This document shows, in pieces, positions 8,667-17,227 of a stretch of DNA of 64,000 bases. Both the position numbers and the translations under genes were made by a program. The stretch comes from Streptomyces filamentosus (GTDB lineage Bacteria; Actinomycetota; Actinomycetes; Streptomycetales; Streptomycetaceae). The notes under the pieces were generated by a model. The model did not search any database, was not told the origin of the DNA, and saw only the letters and a list, made by a program, of their open reading frames with translations. Each line of letters starts with the position of its first letter. Positions within the stretch are counted from its first letter, which is position 1. The stretch is taken from assembly GCF_014654895.1 (NCBI RefSeq), contig NZ_BNBE01000003.1:1144501-1208500 (forward strand). Reading direction: 5' to 3'.

Positions 8667-9722
8667 ATGCACGCGTCTCAGGGGAGAAGCGCCGGCCTGG
8701 GACTCGCCCTGGCCTCGGCCTTCGCATTCGGTGGTTCGGGAGTGGCGGCCAAGCCGCTGATCGAGGCGGGTCTCGATCCGCTCCACGTCGTCTGGCTCCG
8801 GGTCGCCGGCGCCGCGCTCGTCATGCTGCCCGTGGCCTGGCGCCACCGGGACCTGCTGCGCCGCAAGCCCGGCCTGCTCGTCGGCTTCGGCCTCCTCGCC
8901 GTCGCGGGAGTCCAGGCCTTCTACTTCGCCTCGCTCTCCCGGATCCCCGTCGGCGTCGCCCTCCTCATCGAGTACCTCGCCCCGGCGCTCGTCCTCGGCT
9001 GGGTCCGCTTCGTCCAGCGGCGGCCGGTCACCCGCGCCGCGGCGCTGGGCGTGGTGCTCGCCGTCGGCGGTCTCGCCTGCGTCGTCCAGGTCTGGTCCGG
9101 CCTGAGCTTCGACCTCCTCGGACTGCTCCTCGCGCTCGCCGCCGCCTGCTGCCAGGTCGGCTACTTCGTCCTCTCCGACCAGGGCACCGACGAGGCCGAA
9201 CCGGCCGACCCGCTCGGCGTGATCGCGTACGGACTGCTGATCGGCGCCCTCGTCCTCACCGTGGTCGCCCGCCCGTGGGGCATGGACACGAGCATCCTGG
9301 CCGGCCGGGCCGACCTCGGCGGGAGCTCCGTGCCGGCCTGGCTGCTGCTCGGCTGGATCGTCCTGATCGCCACCGTCCTCGCGTACGTCACCGGCGTCGT
9401 GTCGGTGCGCAGGCTCTCGCCGCAGGTCGCGGGCGTGGTGGCCTGTCTGGAGGCGGTCATCGCGACCGTCCTCGCCTGGGTGCTGCTCGGCGAGCACCTG
9501 GACGCCCCGCAGCTGCTCGGCGGCGCGCTCGTCCTCGTCGGCGCCTTCATCGCCCAGTCGACCGCCCCCAAGGCCGCGTCCGGAGGGCCCGTCGCCGGGT
9601 CGGACGGGGCGAACGCTCCGGAGGGGGCGGACGGGACGGCCGCGTCGACCGGGCCGGACGGGGCCGTGGGGGCGGGGACCGAGGGCGGAGAGCGGTTGTC
9701 GGCCGGGCGGACCACCCCGTAG
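8667..9722 (+). CDS. EamA/DMT family transporter
   Basis: A 351-residue membrane protein with about ten hydrophobic segments in two EamA repeats. The first repeat begins LGLALASAFAFGGSGVAAKPL and ends SRIPVGVALLIEYLAPALVL; the second includes LLLGWIVLIATVLAYVTGVV and VVACLEAVIATVLAWVLLGE, a typical C-terminal EamA signature. This drug/metabolite transporter family exports amino acids and other metabolites; the substrate is unknown. The last ~50 residues are a charged, low-complexity cytoplasmic tail. ATG 8667 is chosen from the start of the membrane domain. Confidence 0.88.
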   Translation: MHASQGRSAGLGLALASAFAFGGSGVAAKPLIEAGLDPLHVVWLRVAGAALVMLPVAWRHRDLLRRKPGLLVGFGLLAVAGVQAFYFASLSRIPVGVALLIEYLAPALVLGWVRFVQRRPVTRAAALGVVLAVGGLACVVQVWSGLSFDLLGLLLALAAACCQVGYFVLSDQGTDEAEPADPLGVIAYGLLIGALVLTVVARPWGMDTSILAGRADLGGSSVPAWLLLGWIVLIATVLAYVTGVVSVRRLSPQVAGVVACLEAVIATVLAWVLLGEHLDAPQLLGGALVLVGAFIAQSTAPKAASGGPVAGSDGANAPEGADGTAASTGPDGAVGAGTEGGERLSAGRTTP

Positions 9723-9914
9723 GGTGCCGCCCATGCACTCGACCGTTCTTCCGCCGCCCGTCGCCTAGCGCGCGCGGCACCTTCTCCCGAAGACGACCGG
9801 CAGCCCGGGCGGGGCGATCACGCCCCCGGGCGGCCCGTCGCCGTCCGCGCGCGGAACCGGCGACCACCTTTCACCCCGGTCCGTCCGCACGGACCGTCTT
9901 CACGGAGAAACCAC

Positions 9915-10949
9915 GTGTCGAACCCGCAGTCCCCCGCCGTCCTGCCCGCCGCGGCCCCCGCCGTGCCCGTCGGGCGGAGCCTGCTCCACCTCGTCGTCGC
10001 GGGAATCGCCTGGGGCACGGCCGGCGCCGCCGGCTCCCTCGTCTTCCGCAACAGCGACATGGGCCCCCTCGCTCTCTCCTTCTGGCGCTGCGCCGGCGGC
10101 CTCCTGCTCCTCCTCGCGGTCCCGGCGCTCCGGCTGCTGCGGCCCGGCCGCGGGGGGCCGGCCACCGCGCCCGTCGCCACGCCCGTCCCCCGGTCCGCCG
10201 TCGAGCCGCGCCGGACCCGGCTGATCCGGATCGTCGGCACCGGGGTCGGGCTCGCGGTCTTCCAGACCGCCTACTTCGCCGCCGTCGAGTCCACCGGGCT
10301 CGCCGTCGGCACCGTCGTCACCCTCGGCGCGGGCCCCGTCCTCATCGCGATCGGCGCCCGCGTCACCATGGGCGAACGCCTCGGCCTCGGTGGCCTCGCG
10401 GCCGTCACCGGCGCCCTCGCCGGGCTCGCCGTCCTCGTCCTGGGCGGCGGGGGAGCCGAGGTCCGGCTCGCCGGCGTCGGCCACGCGGTGCTGTCCGCCG
10501 CCGGCTTCGCCGCGCTCACCCTGCTCACCCGCCGGCTCGGCCGCACCGGCGCCACCGGGGCCGGCTCGCTCGCGGGCACCGCGTGGACCTTCGGCGTCTC
10601 GGCGCTCGTCGTGCTGCCCCTCGCGGTAGCCGAGGGACTGCTGCCGCACACCGAGGACGCCGTCCGGCTGCTCCTCCTGCTGCTGTACGTGGCGGCGATC
10701 CCGACCGCGCTCGCCTACGCCCTGTACTTCGCCGGGGCCGCGGTCGTCCGGGCCGCCACCGTCTCCGTGATCATGCTCCTGGAGCCGGTCAGCGCCGCGC
10801 TGCTCGCCGTCACCCTCCTCGGCGAGGAGCTGACGGCCACGACCGTGCTCGGCACCGTGCTGCTCCTCGCCGCCGTCACCGGACTCGCCCTCGCGGAGGC
10901 CCGGACGGCGGCGGAGCGGCGCCGGGGAGAGGAACCCGCGGCGGCGTAG
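9915..10949 (+). CDS. EamA/DMT family transporter
   Basis: A second, distinct EamA transporter of 344 residues, in tandem with the one ending at 9722 (192 bases between them). The first repeat has HLVVAGIAWGTAGAAGSLVF, a variant of the family's GxxWGxxxP opening, and the second has SVIMLLEPVSAALLAVTLLGE. Ten membrane segments can be drawn. The start is a GTG at 9915 after ACGGAGAAACCAC. It converges on the frameshifted PaiB-like gene that ends at 11000. The export substrate is unknown. Confidence 0.88.
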   Translation: MSNPQSPAVLPAAAPAVPVGRSLLHLVVAGIAWGTAGAAGSLVFRNSDMGPLALSFWRCAGGLLLLLAVPALRLLRPGRGGPATAPVATPVPRSAVEPRRTRLIRIVGTGVGLAVFQTAYFAAVESTGLAVGTVVTLGAGPVLIAIGARVTMGERLGLGGLAAVTGALAGLAVLVLGGGGAEVRLAGVGHAVLSAAGFAALTLLTRRLGRTGATGAGSLAGTAWTFGVSALVVLPLAVAEGLLPHTEDAVRLLLLLLYVAAIPTALAYALYFAGAAVVRAATVSVIMLLEPVSAALLAVTLLGEELTATTVLGTVLLLAAVTGLALAEARTAAERRRGEEPAAA

Positions 10950-10999
10950 CGACGCGTCTTCCGGGCCGTGGCGGACTCGCGGCGCGACGGCGCCGCGGG

Positions 11000-11648
11000 T
11001 CAGCCGGCGGGCTCCGGCCGGCGGAGCTGGTGGACCCGGGCGGCGAGGTCGCCCGGGCCGGCCCGTTCGGCGAGCCGGTCCGCGACCCGGCGGCGCACGC
11101 CGGCCGGCTTGTTGCCCGCGTACGTGAACTTCGCCCGCACCTCCGTCACGTCCAGGACCAGCCCCCGGATGCCGGGGAGCAGCCGGCCGAACGGGGCCTC
11201 GCCGGGCGCGACCGGTGCGGTCCCGCCGTCCGGCTGGAAGTGGGCGACCTGCCGGTTCAGCAGGTCGGCCTTCTCCGCCGGGTCGTCCACCACGCGGGCG
11301 ACGCAGTGCAGTTGCACAGCCGCGTAGTACGAGGTCGGGGTGCCGTGCTCGGCGGGCGCGCCCTCGGGGGCCGCCCAGGGGCCGGGCACGTACACGTGGT
11401 CGTCGACGACGCTGAGCAGCACCTGTGCGTCCGCCTCGATGGCGCGCCACAGCGGGTTGGGCCGGGCGAGGTGGGTGAGGACCCTGCCGTACGGGCCGGG
11501 CTCCGGCTCGTGACGGAAGTGCGTCGGCTGCACCAGGGGCGGGGTCGCCGGGCAGGCCGTTGACGGCGAGCTGCCCGAAGTCGTGGCGGGCGAGCCACTC
11601 CCGCCACTCGGTCTCGTCCGCGGCGGCGTCCCAGGGGTGGATGAGCAC
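11000..11648 (-). pseudogene. FMN-binding negative regulator (PaiB-like), frameshifted
   Basis: Two frames together make one PaiB-like protein. Frame A starts at a GTG (11648) with LIHPWDAAADETEWREWLA and DFGQLAVNG, the family N-terminus. Near 11540-11550 the match moves into frame B, which continues PLVQPTHFRHE, YGRVLTHLARPNPLW, VLLSVVDDHVYVPGPW, TSYYAAVQLHC and LLNRQVAHFQPDG to the stop at 11000. A single-base change in a C-rich run accounts for the shift. Otherwise the reading is intact, so this is a recent mutation or a sequencing error. PaiB-type proteins bind FMN or haem and are linked to protease and sporulation control in Bacillus; the role here is unknown. Confidence 0.8.
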
Positions 11649-11661
11649 GGGGCCGGTCCTC

Positions 11662-12381
11662 TCAGGGCGCGGTCAGGTAGGAGGGCAGGGCGACGGACGG
11701 GTCCAGGTCCGCCGAGGCGACCGGGACGCCGGTGCGCGGGGCGACCGGGACCACGCCGGCCCAGTGCGGCAGGGCCAGGTCCTCGGTGTCGTCGTTCGGG
11801 CCGCCGGTGCGGACCTTCGCCGAGACCTCCTCCAGGTCGAGCCGGATCACGGCGGTGGCGGCGAGCTCCTTGGCGTTCGCCGGGCGCGAGTCGGCCGAAC
11901 GGCCCGGGACGACCTGGTCGACGAGCGCGTCGAGGGCGGTGCGCAGCTCCTCGGGGTCGGTGACCTGGTGCGCGGTGCCGTGGACGACGACCGAGCGGTA
12001 GTTGAGGGAGTGGTGGAAGGCGGAGCGGGCGAGGACCAGGCCGTCGACGTGGGTGACCGTGAGGCAGACCGGCAGGCCGGGGGCGGTCTCCTCGCCCCCG
12101 GGGCGGGCGCCGGCCATGCGGAGCGGGCGGGAGCCGGTGGAGCCGTGCACGTACAGCCGCTCCCCGATCCGGCCGTAGAGGGTGGGGAGCACGACGGGCG
12201 CCCCGTCGCGTATGAACCCGAGGTGGCAGACGTACCCCTCGTCGAGGATCGCGTGCACGAGCGCGCGGTCGTACGAGGCGCGCTGCCGGGAGCGGGTCGG
12301 CACGGTCCGGTCGGTGGGGGCGTACCCCTCGGGGGGCTCGGCGGCGGTGGTCGTGGTGGCCGTGGTCGTGGCGGCGGTCAT
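11662..12381 (-). CDS. Pyridoxamine 5'-phosphate oxidase / flavin-nucleotide-binding family protein
   Basis: A 239-residue protein with a split-barrel flavin-binding fold. After a Thr/Ala-rich leader it shows ILDEGYVCHLGFIRDGAPVV, YGRIGERLYVHGSTGSRPLR and SVVVHGTAHQVTDPEE, as in Nim-like flavin-nucleotide-binding proteins of this superfamily. ATG 12381 follows AAGGGGACC. It is divergent from the MocR-type regulator at 12429, with only 47 bases and one perfect palindrome between them. That arrangement strongly suggests the MocR protein regulates this gene, possibly as part of vitamin B6 or flavin-linked metabolism. The stop lies 13 bases before the PaiB-like pseudogene, so the two may have been co-transcribed. 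Confidence 0.8.
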   Translation of the reverse strand: MTAATTTATTTTAAEPPEGYAPTDRTVPTRSRQRASYDRALVHAILDEGYVCHLGFIRDGAPVVLPTLYGRIGERLYVHGSTGSRPLRMAGARPGGEETAPGLPVCLTVTHVDGLVLARSAFHHSLNYRSVVVHGTAHQVTDPEELRTALDALVDQVVPGRSADSRPANAKELAATAVIRLDLEEVSAKVRTGGPNDDTEDLALPHWAGVVPVAPRTGVPVASADLDPSVALPSYLTAP

Positions 12382-12405
12382 GGCGGGTCCCCTTGCTCCT
12401 CGTAT

Positions 12406-12417
12406 TGCACTAGTGCA
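12406..12417. promoter_or_regulatory. Perfect palindromic operator between divergent genes
   Basis: TGCACTAGTGCA, a perfect 12-bp palindrome inside the A/T-rich context TATT...TAAT, sits in the 47-base space between the PNPOx-family gene and the MocR-type regulator. Its position overlaps where either promoter must be. It is the obvious binding site for the regulator. Confidence 0.72.
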
Positions 12418-12428
12418 TAATCTGCTTT

Positions 12429-13763
12429 GTGCTAGGAGAGTATCGGATCGAAGGACGTCGCGCATCGGAGATCGCCGCCAGCGTGGAGCGGGGGGTGGGC
12501 GCCGGCGCGCTGGAGCCCGGCCAAGCCCTGCCGCCCATGCGGGAGTTGGCCGCCGACCTGGGCGTGAACCCGAACACCGTCGCCGCCGCCTACCGCACCC
12601 TGCGCGAGCGCGGGGTCATCGAGACGGACGGGCGCCGCGGCAGCCGGGTGCGGCCGCGGCCCGCCACCACCGCGCGCGGCTCGCTGCGCGTCGAGGCGCC
12701 GCCCGGCGTCCGGGACGTCAGCGGCGGCAACCCCGACCCCGCGCTGCTGCCGCCGCTGGGCGAGGCCCTCGCGGAGGCGGCCCGGCGCTACGCCGAGCGG
12801 CCCGGACTCTACGGGGAGGCGCCCCTCGACCCGGACTTCGCCCGGCTCGCCCGCGCCGCCTTCGACGCCGACGGCGTCCCCGACGGGCCGGTCGGGGTGG
12901 CCTCCGGCTCCCTCGACGCCATCGAGCGGGTCCTCGCCGTCCACCTCCGGCCCGGCGACGCCGTCGCCGTCGAGGACCCCGGCTGGGGCAGCCTCCTCGA
13001 CCTCGTGCCCGCGCTCGGGCTGCGCCCCGTGCCGGTCGCCGTCGACGACGACGGCCCGCTCGCCGCCGACGTCGAACGGGCGATCCGGAGCGAGGGCGCC
13101 CGCGCGGTGATCGTCACCGACCGCGCCCAGAACCCCACCGGCGCCTGCGTCGGCCCCGCCCGCGCGGCACAGCTGCGCCGCGTCCTCGCCGCCCACCCCG
13201 GGGTGCTGCTCGTCGAGGACGACCACGGGCACGGCATCGTCTCCCGGCGCCTGAGGCCGCTCGCCGGGGTCACCGACCGCTGGGCGCTCGTCCGCTCGGT
13301 CGCCAAGGCGTACGGCCCCGACCTGCGGATCGCCGCCTTCACCGGCGACCCGGAGACCGTCGACCGCGTCCTCGGCCGGCAGCGCCTCGGCCCCGGCTGG
13401 GTGAGCCGGCTCCTCCAGCAGGCCGTCGTCCACCTGTGGACCACGGGCGCGGTCGACCCGGAGCAGGTCTCCGACGCGTACGGGGAACGGCGCGACGCCC
13501 TCGTCCGGGCCCTGGCCCGGCGGGGCGTCGAGGCGCACGGCCGCAGCGGCATGAACGTCTGGGTCCCGGTCGCCGACGAGACCGGGGCCGTCGCCCGGCT
13601 GCTCGCCGCGGGCTGGGCCGTCGCCCCCGGCGCCCGCTTCCGCATCGCCGCGCCCCCCGCGGTCCGCATCACCGTCTCCCCCCTGGCGGCCCACGACATC
13701 GCCCCCCTGGCCGACGCCGTGGCCGCGGCGGCGGGCCCGGCCCCCGCCCGGAGCTACGGCTGA
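12429..13763 (+). CDS. MocR/GntR-family regulator with aminotransferase class I/II domain
   Basis: A 444-residue fusion regulator. Residues 1-75 form a GntR winged helix (VNPNTVAAAYRTLRERGVIE is the recognition-helix region). Residues ~95-440 form a fold-type I PLP aminotransferase-like domain, with DAVAVEDPGWGSL, VTDRAQNPTGACV, VLLVEDDHGHGIVSR and SVAKAYGPDLRIAAF, which contains the PLP lysine. MocR proteins sense PLP or an amino compound and regulate neighbouring genes. The GTG at 12429 follows the palindrome by 11 bases, so the mRNA may be leaderless or nearly so. Confidence 0.88.
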   Translation: MLGEYRIEGRRASEIAASVERGVGAGALEPGQALPPMRELAADLGVNPNTVAAAYRTLRERGVIETDGRRGSRVRPRPATTARGSLRVEAPPGVRDVSGGNPDPALLPPLGEALAEAARRYAERPGLYGEAPLDPDFARLARAAFDADGVPDGPVGVASGSLDAIERVLAVHLRPGDAVAVEDPGWGSLLDLVPALGLRPVPVAVDDDGPLAADVERAIRSEGARAVIVTDRAQNPTGACVGPARAAQLRRVLAAHPGVLLVEDDHGHGIVSRRLRPLAGVTDRWALVRSVAKAYGPDLRIAAFTGDPETVDRVLGRQRLGPGWVSRLLQQAVVHLWTTGAVDPEQVSDAYGERRDALVRALARRGVEAHGRSGMNVWVPVADETGAVARLLAAGWAVAPGARFRIAAPPAVRITVSPLAAHDIAPLADAVAAAAGPAPARSYG

Positions 13764-13860
13764 CGCGGACGCCTCCGGCCGGAGGCGGAGTTCGCCGGGG
13801 AAGCCACCGCGGGGCCCGGCGGGGTGCCGTGCGGCCCGAGTGAGGCCGCGCGCGCCGGTG

Positions 13861-14865
13861 TCACGCGCGGCTCGGGGTTTTCCGGGGGGTCTTGGCGAGG
13901 GGCTCGGCCGCGCGGGCGGGTGCGGGGGTGCGGGAGGAGGCGCGGGTCTGGGTGAGGGCGGCGCCGAGGAGGACCACGGCGGCGCCGACGGGGGTGTTCC
14001 AGGCGAGGTGTTCGCCGAGGAAGGCGACGCCGGCGGCCGTCGCGATGACCGGGATGAAGTACGTGACCATCGAGGCCGTCGTCGGGCCGACCTCCGCGAC
14101 CACGCCGTACTGGAGGAGCATCGCGTAGCCCGTGCCGAGGGCGCCGAGGGCGATCACCGAGAGCAGCGGCAGGAGCTCGACCGACTGCGGGAGCGTGGTG
14201 AAGAGCGGGGTGACGAAGGCCAGTTGCAGGGTGGCCAGGCCGACCTGGCCGGTCGCCAGGGAGAGGTGCGAGGCGCCGGTGCTGCTCAGGGTGCGGCGGA
14301 CGTGGATCCAGCCGACGGCGTAGCTGAAGGAGGCCAGCAGGGCCAGCGCGGTGCCCGTGACGTCGAGGCCGGAGAAGCCCTGCCAGGCGCCGAGGACCGT
14401 CAGGACGCCGACGAAGCCGATGCCGAGGCCCGCCGCCCGGACCCGGGTGGGCCGGTCCTCGGAGAGCGCCACCAGCGAGAGGACCATGCCCCACAGGGGC
14501 GTCGTCGCGTTGCAGATCCCCGCCAGCGTCGACGGGATCGTCAGCTCCGCGTACGCGAAGAGCGAGAACGGCAGAGCGTTCAGGAGGAACGCCGCCACCG
14601 CCAGGTGGCCCCACGTGCGCGCCCCGCGCGGCAGCCGGTCCCGCTTCATCAGCAGCGCCGCGACCAGCACCGCCGTACCGAACAGCAGCCGGCCGAAGGT
14701 CACCTGGAAGGGGGCGAAGCCCTCCGTGCCGACCTTGATGAAGAGGAAGCTGAAGCCCCAGATCAGGGCGAGCACGCCGAAGCGGACCCGCCAGTCCAGG
14801 AGGCGGGAGCGGAAGGACGGGCGGAGGGGCGAGGGGGAGGGGGCGGAGGCGGCTGCGAGGCTCAT
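13861..14865 (-). CDS. EamA/DMT family transporter
   Basis: A 334-residue transporter with ten predicted membrane segments. The first repeat starts RFGVLALIWGFSFLFIKVG, with the classic LIWGxxF motif, and the second has GALGTGYAMLLQYGVV and VTYFIPVIATAAGVAFLGE. The ATG at 14865 is followed by a short Ala/Ser/Pro-rich cytoplasmic N-terminus. It is divergent from a LysR-type gene (start 14939) across 73 bases, the usual layout in which the LysR protein controls the exporter. The C-terminal tail is basic. Confidence 0.87.
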   Translation of the reverse strand: MSLAAASAPSPSPLRPSFRSRLLDWRVRFGVLALIWGFSFLFIKVGTEGFAPFQVTFGRLLFGTAVLVAALLMKRDRLPRGARTWGHLAVAAFLLNALPFSLFAYAELTIPSTLAGICNATTPLWGMVLSLVALSEDRPTRVRAAGLGIGFVGVLTVLGAWQGFSGLDVTGTALALLASFSYAVGWIHVRRTLSSTGASHLSLATGQVGLATLQLAFVTPLFTTLPQSVELLPLLSVIALGALGTGYAMLLQYGVVAEVGPTTASMVTYFIPVIATAAGVAFLGEHLAWNTPVGAAVVLLGAALTQTRASSRTPAPARAAEPLAKTPRKTPSRA

Positions 14866-14938
14866 GCACTCAGGGTGATCGCCCCGACCTCGTAGGACAA
14901 GCGAGATTTCTTCGACCCCTTCCCTTAGCATTGCTTAC

Positions 14939-15841
14939 ATGTTGAACCTGGAGCGCCTGCGCACCCTCGACGCCGTCGCCCGGCACGGCTCCGTCAGCGG
15001 CGCCGCGGACGGCCTGCACGTGACGACCTCCGCCGTCTCCCAGCAGCTGTCCAAGCTGGAGCGGGAGGTGGGCCAGCAGCTCCTCGCCAAGAACGGGCGC
15101 GGGGTGCGGCTCACCGACGCCGGCCTGCTGCTCGCCGAGCACGCCGCCCGGATCCTCTCCCACGTCCAGCTCGCCCAGGCCGACATCGAGGCCCAGCGCG
15201 GCCAGGTCGTCGGAGAGGTCCGGCTCGTCGGCTTCCCGACCGCCGCCCGCGGCCTCTTCCCCGCCGCGCTCGCCGCCCTGCGCGCCCGCCACCCCGACCT
15301 GAGGGTCCGCACCGCCGAGTTCGAGCCCGAGCAGGGGGTGCGGGCGGTGCTGCGCGGTGACGCCGACCTCGCCATCGTCCTGGACTGGAGCAACCGGAGG
15401 TCGCCGGTCCCCGGCGAGCTGGAGCGGGCCCACCTGCTCGACGACTCCGCCGACGTCGCCCTCCCGGCCGGCCATCCGCTCGCCGGGAGGGAGTCGGTGG
15501 ACCTGGCGGAGTTCGCCGACGAGGAGTGGGTGTCCTGGCCGGAGGGCGAGTTCTGCCACGACTGGCTGATGTTCACCCTGCGCGCCCAGGGCATCGAGCC
15601 GCGCATCGCCCACTTCGCGGGGGAGCACCACACCCAGCTCGCCCTCGTCGCCGCCGGACTCGGCGTGTGCGTGACGCCCCGCCTCGGCCGGCCGCACCCC
15701 GAAGGCGTCGTCTGCGTGCCGGTGCGGCAGCGGGTGCGCCGGCACATCCACGCCACCTGGCGTACCGACGCGGGCCGCCGGCCCTCCCTGCGCGCGGTCG
15801 TCGAGGCGCTGCGGGAGGCGGGCCGGCCGCACGTGGACTGA
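14939..15841 (+). CDS. LysR family transcriptional regulator
   Basis: A 300-residue LysR-type regulator. Residues 1-60 are the winged helix (LNLERLRTLDAVARHGSVS, TTSAVSQQLSKLEREVG) and the rest is a periplasmic-binding-protein-like effector domain (EVRLVGFPTAARGLFP, VRAVLRGDADLAIVLDW, VAAGLGVCVTPRLG). The start is ATG 14939, in the sequence TTGCTTACATG. The mRNA leader is short and no good ribosome site is visible. It is probably the regulator of the divergent EamA exporter. The inducer is unknown. Confidence 0.88.
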   Translation: MLNLERLRTLDAVARHGSVSGAADGLHVTTSAVSQQLSKLEREVGQQLLAKNGRGVRLTDAGLLLAEHAARILSHVQLAQADIEAQRGQVVGEVRLVGFPTAARGLFPAALAALRARHPDLRVRTAEFEPEQGVRAVLRGDADLAIVLDWSNRRSPVPGELERAHLLDDSADVALPAGHPLAGRESVDLAEFADEEWVSWPEGEFCHDWLMFTLRAQGIEPRIAHFAGEHHTQLALVAAGLGVCVTPRLGRPHPEGVVCVPVRQRVRRHIHATWRTDAGRRPSLRAVVEALREAGRPHVD

Positions 15842-15859
15842 CCGGGGCCGGGAGGGGGC

Positions 15860-16327
15860 CTACACCCCGCCGAGTTTGCGGAAGTCCCAGGAGGCGACGG
15901 CGTCCGGGGTCAGCCGGAGCCAGGCGTGCCGGCCGTCGTGCGGCATGGCGTCCAGGCCGAAGTTCTTCGCGGCGAAGAGGCGTTCCACCGCGTCGAGCTC
16001 CGGGCAGGGCTCGCCCGTACGCGGTGCTTCGCCCACGGGCACGGCCCGTCCCGACAGCTCGGCCCCGCGCAGCTCGCCGTACTCCTCGCCGTCGTCCACC
16101 AGGACGGAGATCCGCGGATCGGCCGACAGCTCGGCCCAGCGGCGGCTCCGGGTCAGCGAGTAGAGCCAGAGCGAGGTGCCGTCCCACGCGTACCAGAGCG
16201 CGCTCACGTGGGGGCGGCCGTCCGCGGAGACGGTCGCCACCCGACAGGTGCGCTGTTCGGCGAGGAAGGAGTCGAGCTCCTCCGGGGTCATCATGATCCG
16301 GCGTCCACGGCGCTGTGCGACGGTCAT
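15860..16327 (-). CDS. PNPOx/F420-dependent split-barrel family protein
   Basis: A 155-residue pyridoxamine-phosphate-oxidase-like protein. The motif order TPEELDSFLAEQRTCRVATV, GRPHVSALWYAWDG, WLYSLTRSRRWAELSADPR and ISVLVDDGEEYGELRGAELSG is that of small actinobacterial split-barrel proteins that use FMN or F420. It likely reduces or binds a small substrate; which one is not evident. ATG 16327 has GAAGG nine bases upstream; a GTG nine bases earlier is weaker. It is divergent from the isochorismatase-like gene, with a strong inverted repeat between them. Confidence 0.8.
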   Translation of the reverse strand: MTVAQRRGRRIMMTPEELDSFLAEQRTCRVATVSADGRPHVSALWYAWDGTSLWLYSLTRSRRWAELSADPRISVLVDDGEEYGELRGAELSGRAVPVGEAPRTGEPCPELDAVERLFAAKNFGLDAMPHDGRHAWLRLTPDAVASWDFRKLGGV

Positions 16328-16343
16328 CGTCCGCACCCTTCTA

Positions 16344-16368
16344 GATTTCTGATGAGACGTCAGAAATC
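16344..16368. promoter_or_regulatory. Inverted repeat operator between divergent genes
   Basis: GATTTCTGA and TCAGAAATC form 9-bp perfect arms around a 7-base spacer, in the 89-base gap between the split-barrel gene (start 16327) and the isochorismatase-like gene (start 16417). The size and symmetry fit a TetR/MarR-type operator. The half-site CGTCAGAAATC recurs upstream of the TetR gene at 20409-20419. Confidence 0.7.
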
Positions 16369-16416
16369 ATGGGTGCGCGACCACGCCGGTGCAAGGGGTA
16401 CGTGCGAGGGGGAGAG

Positions 16417-17100
16417 ATGGGCCGACGGGAAGAACTCGACGAGCGACTGCGTCCGGACGGGACGGTCCTGCTCACCGTCGAGTGCCAGCAGGGCGTCGTC
16501 GGCAAGGACAGCGCCCTGCCCGAACTCGCCGCCGTCGCCCGGCGGTCGGGGGCCCTCGCCAACGTGGCGCGCCTCGTCGACGCCGCGCACGGCGCCGGCG
16601 TCCAGGTGATCCACGCCGTCGCCGAACGGCGCCCCGACGGGCGCGGCTCCAACGACAACGCGCGCCTCTTCCGGGCCGCCGCACGGCTTCCTGTGCAACA
16701 GCACAGCGGCTCCACGGCGGTACGGATCGCCGAGCCGATCCAGGTCGCGGACGAGGACCTGGTGGTGCGGCGGCTGCACGGCCTGTCCCCGCTGGCCGGT
16801 ACGGGCGTGGACGCGCTGCTGCGCAACCTCGGCTGCCGGACCCTCGTCGTCACCGGCGTCTCCGCCAATGTGGCCGTGCCCAACGCCGTCTTCGACGCGG
16901 TGAACCTCGGTTACACGGTCGTCGTCCCCCGGGACGCCATCGCGGGCGTTCCGGCCGACTACACCCCGGCGATGATCCGCCACACCCTCGCCCTCGTCGC
17001 CACCGTCGCCACCACCGACGACCTGCTCGCCGCCTGGAAGGCGCCGCGCTTCCCGGCGGGCCGGGGACAGGACCCTTCCGCGCGGCGGGTGGCCAGGTGA
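16417..17100 (+). CDS. Isochorismatase-like hydrolase fold, catalytic cysteine apparently missing
   Basis: A 227-residue protein of the isochorismatase-like superfamily. The central-sheet motifs are clear: TVLLTVECQQGVVG at the N-terminus, LRNLGCRTLVVTGVSANVAV in the C-terminal half and NLGYTVVVPRDAIAG. Active members use an Asp-Lys-Cys triad. Here the first position reads E (VECQQ), and the segment that should hold the nucleophilic Cys reads SANVAVPNAV with no Cys. This suggests altered chemistry or a non-hydrolytic role. ATG 16417 follows GAGGGGGAGAG. It is divergent from the flavin-type gene and probably controlled through the operator at 16344-16368. Confidence 0.75.
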   Translation: MGRREELDERLRPDGTVLLTVECQQGVVGKDSALPELAAVARRSGALANVARLVDAAHGAGVQVIHAVAERRPDGRGSNDNARLFRAAARLPVQQHSGSTAVRIAEPIQVADEDLVVRRLHGLSPLAGTGVDALLRNLGCRTLVVTGVSANVAVPNAVFDAVNLGYTVVVPRDAIAGVPADYTPAMIRHTLALVATVATTDDLLAAWKAPRFPAGRGQDPSARRVAR

Positions 17101-17104
17101 TCGC

Positions 17105-17219
17105 CCGGTCACCCGCCGGGCGGGCGTCCGGTCACTCGCTGGGCGGGCGTCCGGTCACCCGCCGTGCGGACGTCCGGTCGCCCGCCGGGTGACCGCCCGG
17201 CCACCCGCCGCGCGGGCGC
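17105..17219. repeat. Five tandem imperfect 23-bp repeats
   Basis: A unit close to CCGGTCACCCGCCGGGCGGG plus three bases repeats with an exact 23-base period at 17105, 17128, 17151, 17174 and 17197. Copies differ by a few substitutions. The array fills the space between two convergent genes, beginning just after the isochorismatase-like stop (17100) and ending before the Rieske gene stop (17228). Confidence 0.85.
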
Positions 17220-17227
17220 CCGGCCGG

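Noticed and set aside
9900..11648. 582-residue minus-strand frame
   Set aside because: Only its first ~38 residues belong to the PaiB-like gene; the rest is antisense to the EamA gene and of non-protein composition.
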